In this document: piece after piece, positions 7,124 through 12,533 of the stretch
Numbering within the stretch: the stretch's first letter is position 1
How the letters are laid out: every line of letters begins with the position of its first letter
Assembly: GCA_964639275.1 (NCBI GenBank)
Contig: CAZXCQ010000189.1
Location: 1 to 12,533, forward strand
From: CAZXCQ01 sp964639275
Lineage (GTDB): Bacteria > Desulfobacterota > DSM-4660 > Desulfatiglandales > Desulfatiglandaceae
DNA: 12,533 nt
Direction of reading: 5' to 3'
Made by a program: the position numbers and the translations under genes
Notes under the pieces: generated by a model
Databases searched by the model: none
What the model saw: only the letters and a program-made list of their open reading frames with translations
What the model was told of the DNA's origin: nothing

Positions 7124-8868
7124 GGCGCGATGGGATGGCCTTTCTTTGCCCAGGCAGACAATCCACCAGAGAGGACCCTGACATTCGTGTGACCCCGAGC
7201 AATCAGTTTTGAAGCCACATCTTCGTCGTAGAGCCTACTGATGTTTCTGCCGTAAATGATGAGCTCCTTAGAGGGATCAATCGTGCCGAACTTCATCATA
7301 TACACAAAATCGAACAGGGTAAGGGGGAGATTGACGGCCCCTTCAATGCGTCTTTGTTGAAAGAAATCAGGGGGTCGTGCGTCAACAAAAAGCGTGGTCC
7401 CTGCATCATATTTGATCTTTGCCCGATCAACGTCTATGAGCGGGGAGGCCGGGTGGGACCAGGACTGTGGAATCAGGCTGATCCCGGAAGGATTGGAATG
7501 ATTGTATGCGAGACCCATTAGTACGCCAATGCCCAAAATCAAAAGGAAATCCATTGCGGATAGTCGTTTTGCCCTTTTGGCCTCCTTTTGGATGACAGAC
7601 TTTATATGGCTCCCGGCCTTTTCGAGCAATTCGATCCTGAGACTGCCCGCCTTGAGTTTATCGATTGCCCTTCTCAGCTCAATGTTTTTATTTTCCAGCT
7701 CTGCATTGAGCTTCTGTATCCTCGTCACAGACTGGGCGTTTGACAAAAACACCATAAGGTTCTTAAAAAGCATCTGTAAAAGGTCACGGTCCTCCCAAAA
7801 AGTGACTTCCCCGCTCCCCGCTTTTCCGAGACCGATAAGCCCGATGGTGGACCTGTCGGGGGTAAACAGGAAGGCCCGGTCTGCCCGGAACGGAATGGCC
7901 GGATGATACAATAATTCCTTATTCGCAGGTATTTTGACCTCCATGGGAGAAAGATCAATGTCGCTGGCCGCCTCAAAGACCCTGGTAATGAGGGACTCGG
8001 TATCTTGAACAGACAGTCTCCTGATCTTCTCCTTTCCGATTCCCCGATGTCCCAAGGTCGCTGCATTATCATCCCTGTTGAGCAACAAGAAATAGCCCTC
8101 GACCACACCAAACGTGCCCATGAGGGTCAAGAGAAAGACCTCCATGATCTTCTTCGGGTCACAAAGACCGCTCATCTCCCCTACCACATCACTAAGGATT
8201 TTTTGGTGAAAGATTCGCCTGTCCAGCTCCTTCTGAATGCGTGCCCTGTAAGCAAGAGATTCCTCCAGCGTATCGCCTTTTTGGCGGATATCGGATCGGA
8301 GGCTAGTGATGATACCCGCAAGACGTGCATTACTCATATGGAGCATCAGGTGCTCGGTAAGGCGCATGAGGAAGGCAATTTCGATGTGCGTATAGTCCTC
8401 CTTGCGGATTTTTTCACCCAGTCCCACAAATCCCGAAGCGCCCTTGTCCATAGTCCACCGGACCAGAAGCCTTGTCTGAGGATGGCAAAAAGGATCATTG
8501 GCATGCCTTTGTTCAGGGATAATGCAGGTTTCCACTTCAGGGAGCGCACCTGAATGAGGTGGGGTCTGGAAACAATCACTTGCCATTTTCGGTATCTCTT
8601 CACGGATTATACGCATATCCTCGGTCTTGAGGCCACGGCCCACAACCCATCCCTCCGGGCACTCCCTGTCCTTAAATAGGATATACCCATGCCGGATTCC
8701 AAAGACGCCCATGACCACCAGCAAAAAGGTATCCAAGATCTGATGGATGTCTTTGAGGCCACTCATCTCGCGCCAGGCATCGCGAAGGGCACCGAGATAG
8801 AAATCCCCCTGATCCAGTTGATCCCGGGCCTTTTGGGCCAGCTCTGGGTATTCCTTTATGTCTTGCAT
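7120..8868 (-). CDS. Tandem GAF-like, single-TM protein with C-terminal degenerate rhodanese domain
   Basis: This protein has 582 residues from ATG 8868; a TTG at 8895 would add nine but overlaps the previous gene and has a weak ribosome site. Two internally homologous sensor modules, about 30-185 and 226-383, share the pattern EMSGLxD...FLL..MG.FG...GY near their starts and GLG...LSNA or similar near their ends; they look GAF-like. A coiled coil (about 382-435) and a basic stretch precede one TM helix (438-456). The rhodanese domain (about 478-580) shows FVDARPPDFF, IEGAVNLP and LSGGLSAWAKKGHP. At the active-site loop the sequence is IIYGRNISR: Gly540 (GGC) stands where the catalytic Cys belongs, so sulfurtransferase activity is unlikely. 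The basic flank suggests GAF inside, rhodanese outside. It lies between the TlpA-like and MauE-like genes. Confidence 0.85.
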   Translation of the reverse strand: MQDIKEYPELAQKARDQLDQGDFYLGALRDAWREMSGLKDIHQILDTFLLVVMGVFGIRHGYILFKDRECPEGWVVGRGLKTEDMRIIREEIPKMASDCFQTPPHSGALPEVETCIIPEQRHANDPFCHPQTRLLVRWTMDKGASGFVGLGEKIRKEDYTHIEIAFLMRLTEHLMLHMSNARLAGIITSLRSDIRQKGDTLEESLAYRARIQKELDRRIFHQKILSDVVGEMSGLCDPKKIMEVFLLTLMGTFGVVEGYFLLLNRDDNAATLGHRGIGKEKIRRLSVQDTESLITRVFEAASDIDLSPMEVKIPANKELLYHPAIPFRADRAFLFTPDRSTIGLIGLGKAGSGEVTFWEDRDLLQMLFKNLMVFLSNAQSVTRIQKLNAELENKNIELRRAIDKLKAGSLRIELLEKAGSHIKSVIQKEAKRAKRLSAMDFLLILGIGVLMGLAYNHSNPSGISLIPQSWSHPASPLIDVDRAKIKYDAGTTLFVDARPPDFFQQRRIEGAVNLPLTLFDFVYMMKFGTIDPSKELIIYGRNISRLYDEDVASKLIARGHTNVRVLSGGLSAWAKKGHPIAP

Positions 8869-8884
8869 GACCCTTTTCCGGGGT

Positions 8885-9457
8885 TCATTGAACAAATTCC
8901 CGAATACGGTACAGGAATTTCTCCATATTGTCGATGACGCCCAGGTGGGAAAACAGAACCTTACCCTCCTGGGTAACCAGCATTGTAAAGGGTGTCCGAG
9001 GCTCGCCTAGACGTTTGTAGAACTCAAATTTGGAATCCTTTACGACAGGATAGGGGATACTGAGATGTTTTTTGAAATACGCCAGTTCTGTTGTATTTGC
9101 CCCCACCGCAATCGCCACCATTTTGAGCCTGCTGGAGAGATCCGGAATCTTTTGAATCATATAAAACAATTGGTTAAACAAGGGGGCCTGTTTGTGGCAC
9201 TGCGGGCAATACACCCCCACGATTTCAACCAGTGAAAAGGGGGATCCGATTTGATCGATAGAAAAGCTTTTTACATCCCCGATCGCCAGATACCTCATCT
9301 CCTGATCCGAGGCAGGGGCCTCCAGCCGAAGCCTGGGGAGATAAGACCCCGCCTTTGCGAGATCTGCCGAGACCGCCACGTGGACCTTGAGGCAAAAGAG
9401 CATTAAACTGATCCATAAGATCAAGACCATCCACCCAAAAAGAAATCGAGAAAGCAT
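8885..9457 (-). CDS. Membrane-anchored TlpA/MauD-like thioredoxin-fold protein
   Basis: This 190-residue protein starts with an uncleaved or signal-like hydrophobic helix (about residues 4-24) and continues with a thioredoxin fold facing the periplasm. The redox motif is YCPQCH (Cys84, Cys87) and the cis-proline is Pro156 in EPRTPFTML. The layout matches TlpA/ResA/MauD-type disulfide oxidoreductases, which reduce or form disulfides in extracytoplasmic proteins. The ATG at 9457 is preferred over a GTG at 9493: AGGGGGG sits 7 nt upstream and the hydrophobic segment then begins properly. The response-regulator stop lies 40 nt upstream, separated by the end of a dispersed repeat. Its 3' end is 16 nt from the GAF/rhodanese gene. 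With the MauE-like protein it makes a MauD/MauE-style pair inside a signalling operon; the client protein is unknown. Confidence 0.88.
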   Translation of the reverse strand: MLSRFLFGWMVLILWISLMLFCLKVHVAVSADLAKAGSYLPRLRLEAPASDQEMRYLAIGDVKSFSIDQIGSPFSLVEIVGVYCPQCHKQAPLFNQLFYMIQKIPDLSSRLKMVAIAVGANTTELAYFKKHLSIPYPVVKDSKFEFYKRLGEPRTPFTMLVTQEGKVLFSHLGVIDNMEKFLYRIREFVQ

Positions 9458-9481
9458 TATTTTTCCCCCCTCACAAGACAG

Positions 9482-9536
9482 GTAACCGTTCACGGGTTCA
9501 AAGGTTTCCCGATTTACCTCCCTGGCAAAGAGGTAA
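9482..9536. repeat. 55-bp direct repeat, internal copy, overlapping the regulator 3' end
   Basis: This segment is identical over 55 bases to 12479-12533. It covers the stop codon and the last 12 codons of the response-regulator gene and part of the spacer before the thioredoxin-like gene. Identity starts at 9482 (base 9481 differs from 12478) and cannot be followed beyond 9536 because the other copy ends with the window. The right half is palindromic. It is probably a dispersed element; the true length is unknown. Confidence 0.9.
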
Positions 9537-10253
9537 ATCGGGATTCAAGGTTGCATTTTTGTCCACGTCGTAAACTGCGGCCATTGTCGTAATCCCGACC
9601 ATGTCAAAAATCTTCTTGAGATTCCCGGAAATCCCGCTAATCGCCGCCTCTTGACCCCTTTTTCTGATCTCGGAAAGCAACTGGATCAGTATTGCGATGC
9701 CTGTACCTGTTATGGAACAGTTCTTATCAAATCGGATCAACAACTTCTTTACCCCCCGGTCAGAGGCCTTCTCATATGCGGCAAGCAAGAAGGGTTCCGA
9801 CAGAGAGGTTACGTTCCCCTTTATGTCCACAATGGCCATTTCACCTGTTGTGCTCAGTGAGATGTTGTCGGCCGGCCTCTTCTTGGTCAATTTGAGTCTT
9901 TCTTCCGCCCGGTTCAAGGCTGTTTCAAGGGCCTCCTTCTGGACCGGTTTGTTGATAAAATCGGTGGCATTGAGATTTAGTGCCTCCAGGGCCAGTTCCA
10001 TATCACCGTGGCCGGTGATAACGATGACCTCGGTATCGGGATCAAGGTCTTTGATTTTCTTCAGCACTTCAAGACCATTTATTCCAGGCATCTTTATATC
10101 GGTAAGAACGATGGGGGGTCTTTCAGCTTCGAAGATCTTAATCCCCTTTTGCCCGTTTTCAGCCGTCAAGACATCATAGCCGTAAGCCCCCAGGAGAAGT
10201 CTGGACATGGCCAGCGTTGGTTCTTCGTCATCAATCACCAGGATTTTATTCAT
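9498..10253 (-). CDS. Response regulator with receiver and STAS domains
   Basis: This 251-residue cytoplasmic protein has a receiver domain at 1-120 with the acidic pair Asp8-Asp9, phosphoacceptor Asp52 (VLTDIKMPG), Thr80 (VITGHGD) and Lys102 (FINKPV). It is followed by an anti-sigma-antagonist STAS-like domain at about 136-230. Where SpoIIAA-type proteins have DSSGL, this one reads ITGTGI, with Thr in place of the phosphorylated Ser. There is no DNA-binding domain, so output is probably by protein contact. The ATG at 10253 overlaps the kinase stop as ATGA, with GGGAGAGG upstream, so the two are translationally coupled; a TTG extension to 10283 is unlikely. Residues 240-251 are encoded by the 55-bp repeat, so the tail after the STAS fold is probably not native to the family. 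Confidence 0.92.
   Translation of the reverse strand: MNKILVIDDEEPTLAMSRLLLGAYGYDVLTAENGQKGIKIFEAERPPIVLTDIKMPGINGLEVLKKIKDLDPDTEVIVITGHGDMELALEALNLNATDFINKPVQKEALETALNRAEERLKLTKKRPADNISLSTTGEMAIVDIKGNVTSLSEPFLLAAYEKASDRGVKKLLIRFDKNCSITGTGIAILIQLLSEIRKRGQEAAISGISGNLKKIFDMVGITTMAAVYDVDKNATLNPDLPLCQGGKSGNL
9507..9543. repeat. 14-bp perfect hairpin in the 3' end of the regulator gene
   Basis: The arms TCCCGATTTACCTC (9507-9520) and GAGGTAAATCGGGA (9530-9543) are exact reverse complements with a 9-nt loop. On the coding (minus) strand the hairpin lies just upstream of the TGA stop at 9500-9498. It has no following T-tract, so it is not a classical terminator. It may attenuate, stabilise or mark a processing point between the kinase/regulator genes and the downstream redox genes. 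Confidence 0.85.
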
Positions 10254-12292
10254 AATACCTCTCCCGATGGTGTTGGAGCACAAGGAAAAGTGAGCTCGAA
10301 GGTGGTGCCTTTGCCGCTTTCAGAGTGGACATCAATATCGCCGCCATACTCTCTGACAATCCCTTTTATTATGGAGAGCCCAAGCCCCATACCTTTCCCC
10401 ATCTCCTTGGTCGTATAGAAAGGCTCAAAGATCTTATCCCCGACCTCCTCGGGTATGCCTGTTCCCGTGTCAGACACCGCAAACGCGATCCGTTCCCTAT
10501 CCCAAAAGGAGCGAATGGTGATGATACGCGGATTCGATCCATCGCTTGCCTCTCCTGTCTGGTTGATGGCATCTCTCGCATTGGTAATCAGGTTGAAGAT
10601 CACCTGCTCCAAACGATTGGTGTGTGCCAAAATGGGAGGGAGGGTTTCATCCAGGTCAAGCTCTATCACTATATTCTGGAGAGCGAGCTGGTGAGCAATA
10701 ATCGCCAGAACATCCTGAACTGCTTTGTTGACCCCTACCCTTTCCCTGGTGAAATCTGCTTTGCGACCAAAATCCCTGAGGCGGTTAATGATCTCCGAGG
10801 CTCGATCCACCTGCCCGCTTACCTCTGTGACGACACGATACAGATCCCCTTTCTGGATCTCCTTGCCGCCTTCGATCATCATCTTTAGGAATTCGTTTCC
10901 TACCTTGATGGCATTTAACGGCTGGTTGAGTTCGTGGGCGATACCGGCAGACATCTCACCCAGGGCTGTCATCTTGCTGGCCTGAATCAACTGGGCGTCT
11001 TTCTCTATCAATTCCGTGATATCGGTCGTGGCAAGTATGATTGCTTCTCTATCCTCATACCTTGTAGGGCAGGCACGGGCATTGACATAGAAAGGCCTAT
11101 TTCCTTTCTTGAAGTGCTGGATCTTATTGATAACCACGCATTCTCCTGGGGCTCCCCCCATTTGAGGCTCTCCAACTTCTCTTTCTCCATATTTGAACGG
11201 GCCCAGGTCCGTAAATGGCCGGCCCAACAATTCCTCCCTTGTGTAGCCGTAGGTCAGCTGGGCACTGGGATTGGCATCGAGGATCTCAAGGGTCTCTTTG
11301 TCCACGACAAAAACGGGGTTTGGCCCGCTGTCAGACAGGGAGCGATATTTTTCCTCGGATTCTCGCAGTTTCTCCTGCGAGGCCTTTAGGCTCCTTGTCA
11401 TGTGGTTGAACGAGTCGGCCAGTTGACTGATCTCATCTCCGAGATGGTTTCTGTAAACGGGACAGCCATAACAGTCTCGGAGTTTTTCAGGGTACCGACC
11501 TCGTTCAGGAATCTCAGAACGGGCAGTGTCATCCACATACCAGCACGGAAGCTCGGTGCTATGGTAGGCAGGGCAATTGGCCTTCTGGCAATGTCTTAGC
11601 TCCCAGCACCTCACTTCAGTACCCAAACCAGGACTGACATCCAAAATGCCCCGGCTTATTTCATTTGTCATCCGGATAAGTTCCCGGATAGGTCGGGTGA
11701 TATACCCTGCCAGCCAATGGCTAATCCCAAAAAAGATAAGGGCAATGGCGGCAATAAACCCCAAGAAAGTGATCTGCAGTTTGCCAATAAGCCGATCAAT
11801 GTGGCGCTTGTTCAGACCCACGTGGACCGTCCCGATCCGATGAATTCCCTCCGTGACCGGGACCGCGATATCATATGCCCGCTCTCCGCCCACCTGAAGA
11901 AGCGCAATGCTATGCGCCTTGCCAGCGGGTACCCTGTTTGAGAGAAGAAGCTTCTCAGGGAAATTATCGGTAAAGGTATGGGCCAGGAGATCTCCTTTCT
12001 TATCGACCACAAAGATGTAATAGATCAAGGCCTCTCTTGCACCCAGGTGGGTGGCGTCAAAAACAAGACGGGTAAGTTGTGGCGTATCCTGTGTTAGGAC
12101 ATAGGTCCTTCCGCTCTCTGCTATGCTTTGAGCGATTCCAAGCCCCCTGGTCTCAAGCCTGGATATCAGACTTGAGATAAGCACCCCCCTGGCAACGAGG
12201 CCGATCCCTACGCTCAAGAGCAATATTACGGCGAGGGTGGAAAAAAAGATCTTATTCTTGAGGCTCAGCCTGTTTATTCTCCGGACTGACAT
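10250..12292 (-). CDS. Membrane sensor histidine kinase with Cys-cluster-interrupted HAMP and PAS
   Basis: This protein has 680 residues from ATG 12292, which has CAGGGG just upstream; a GTG at 12397 would add a poorly supported 35-residue leader. Order: TM1 (about 15-36), an extracytoplasmic sensor region (37-170), TM2 (171-197), the first HAMP helix (about 198-218), a Cys-rich insert (228-280; Cys229, 235, 240, 250, 274, 277), the second HAMP helix (284-310), PAS (about 315-430), and HisKA with His453 in AHELNQPL. The HATPase has an N-box NLITNARDAI, DTGTGIP, IFEPFYTTK and GMGLGL. The insert has CWELRHC, CPAY, PCW and CYGCPVY, resembling what I know as the two-CW domain; it may bind metal or undergo thiol switching. 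It overlaps the STAS regulator gene by 4 nt, so they are cognate partners. It is the first gene of the operon; the stimulus is unknown. Confidence 0.93.
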   Translation of the reverse strand: MSVRRINRLSLKNKIFFSTLAVILLLSVGIGLVARGVLISSLISRLETRGLGIAQSIAESGRTYVLTQDTPQLTRLVFDATHLGAREALIYYIFVVDKKGDLLAHTFTDNFPEKLLLSNRVPAGKAHSIALLQVGGERAYDIAVPVTEGIHRIGTVHVGLNKRHIDRLIGKLQITFLGFIAAIALIFFGISHWLAGYITRPIRELIRMTNEISRGILDVSPGLGTEVRCWELRHCQKANCPAYHSTELPCWYVDDTARSEIPERGRYPEKLRDCYGCPVYRNHLGDEISQLADSFNHMTRSLKASQEKLRESEEKYRSLSDSGPNPVFVVDKETLEILDANPSAQLTYGYTREELLGRPFTDLGPFKYGEREVGEPQMGGAPGECVVINKIQHFKKGNRPFYVNARACPTRYEDREAIILATTDITELIEKDAQLIQASKMTALGEMSAGIAHELNQPLNAIKVGNEFLKMMIEGGKEIQKGDLYRVVTEVSGQVDRASEIINRLRDFGRKADFTRERVGVNKAVQDVLAIIAHQLALQNIVIELDLDETLPPILAHTNRLEQVIFNLITNARDAINQTGEASDGSNPRIITIRSFWDRERIAFAVSDTGTGIPEEVGDKIFEPFYTTKEMGKGMGLGLSIIKGIVREYGGDIDVHSESGKGTTFELTFPCAPTPSGEVL

Positions 12293-12533
12293 TATTCCCC
12301 TGCTTTCAAGAGGCCAGAGAGTCACGGAAAATCCACTCTTTTGTTGACCGTTCGGACCTCTCTCTTCCCCAGCCAGTTGTGAAAATAATTTTACCACTTT
12401 TCATCTGGAAAAAATAGACCTCATCCAGACCCTGGTGCTCCGGAGATGAAAAACCTGGACCTTGCGGTTAGATAATTTGTAACCGTTCACGGGTTCAAAG
12501 GTTTCCCGATTTACCTCCCTGGCAAAGAGGTAA
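12293..12533. promoter_or_regulatory. Upstream region of the redox-signalling operon
   Basis: This 241-nt stretch, to the window end, must hold the operon promoter if it starts at the kinase gene. On the minus strand TAAAAT (within 12380-12391) could be a -10 element, but I see no convincing -35 partner and no sigma-54 GG/GC pair. Its distal 55 nt are the second copy of the direct repeat. The promoter is therefore not located; the region is listed for completeness. Confidence 0.35.
12479..12533. repeat. 55-bp direct repeat, terminal copy
   Basis: This is the second identical copy of 9482-9536, in the same orientation, about 190 nt upstream of the kinase start. The palindrome's left arm (12504-12517) and loop are complete, but the right arm is cut after seven bases (GAGGTAA) by the end of the window. 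It may continue beyond the edge. An exact match that reaches the last base is also what is expected when an assembler breaks a contig at a repeated k-mer. Confidence 0.9.

Noticed and set aside
8869..8895. TTG start for the GAF-rhodanese protein
   Set aside because: It overlaps the thioredoxin-like gene by 11 nt with little ribosome-site support; ATG 8868 follows GGAAAAGG. Not fully excluded.
9458..9493. GTG start at 9493 for the thioredoxin-like protein
   Set aside because: It lies inside the repeat, and the internal ATG at 9457 has a strong AGGGGGG site 7 nt upstream and begins the hydrophobic segment directly.
9482..9543. tRNA-like or small RNA gene in the repeat (GGTTCAAA resembles a T-loop)
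   Set aside because: There is no matching T-stem, acceptor stem or cloverleaf; only the single 14-bp hairpin folds.
12380..12391. Sigma-70-type -10 box TAAAAT for the kinase operon
   Set aside because: No credible -35 hexamer at 16-18 nt; a lone AT-rich hexamer is not enough.
12293..12397. 35-residue N-terminal extension of the kinase from GTG 12397
   Set aside because: Ribosome site is weak, the extension has no domain character, and ATG 12292 has CAGGGG just upstream and places TM1 near the N-terminus.
1..12533. CRISPR array, rRNA, tRNA, transposase or phage genes
   Set aside because: No regularly spaced repeats, no RNA-gene signatures and no mobile-element proteins were seen; the only direct repeat is the 55-bp pair.

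Overview
The window reads like a draft or metagenomic scaffold from a Desulfobacterota (former Deltaproteobacteria)-type organism. This rests on three things: a branched-chain-type ABC transporter with an embedded acyl-CoA synthetase, a histidine kinase carrying a CW/CW cysteine cluster of a kind I associate with that group, and GC-rich palindromic intergenic repeats. The placement is inference from gene content, not a phylogenetic result. One run of exactly 100 N (5139-5238) marks a scaffold join, so gene order across it is not proven.

Left block (1-4187, + strand): a hairpin-forming inverted repeat, then an AMP-forming acyl-CoA synthetase, a LivG-type ATPase and a LivF-type ATPase, packed with 1-2 nt between stop and start codons. 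This is the 3' part of a Liv/HAAT uptake operon whose permease and binding-protein genes presumably lie off the left edge. The synthetase inside it suggests the imported substrate is a carboxylic acid that is activated to its CoA thioester. A nested palindromic repeat follows, then a separate class I methyltransferase resembling protein-lysine/nicotinamide-type enzymes.

Middle (4188-6305): an HD-domain phosphohydrolase-like gene on the - strand with a TTG start, the assembly gap, then a + strand gene for an exported 326-residue protein of no family I recognise. That gene converges on the large - strand operon.

Right block (6306-12292, - strand) is the most interesting part: six genes in tight order. 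They encode (1) a membrane histidine kinase whose HAMP region is interrupted by a six-cysteine cluster, (2) a receiver-STAS response regulator, (3) a membrane-tethered TlpA/MauD-like thioredoxin-fold protein with CPQC, (4) a tandem-GAF-like, coiled-coil, one-TM protein ending in a rhodanese domain that has lost its catalytic cysteine, (5) a MauE/DoxX-type membrane protein with a CGC motif, and (6) a small lipoprotein. Two ATGA stop/start overlaps and short spacings point to co-transcription. My reading is a thiol-redox sensing and relay system: cysteine chemistry in the envelope (TlpA-like plus MauE-like) is linked to kinase and STAS-type output. No transcription factor or classical output gene is visible.

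The kinase and regulator genes are bracketed by a 55-bp perfect direct repeat (9482-9536 and 12479-12533). The first copy supplies the last codons and the stop of the regulator gene, and with the adjacent 7 bp forms a 14-bp perfect hairpin. The second copy ends exactly at the last base of the window, so it may be a dispersed palindromic element, an assembly-graph break at a repeat, or both.
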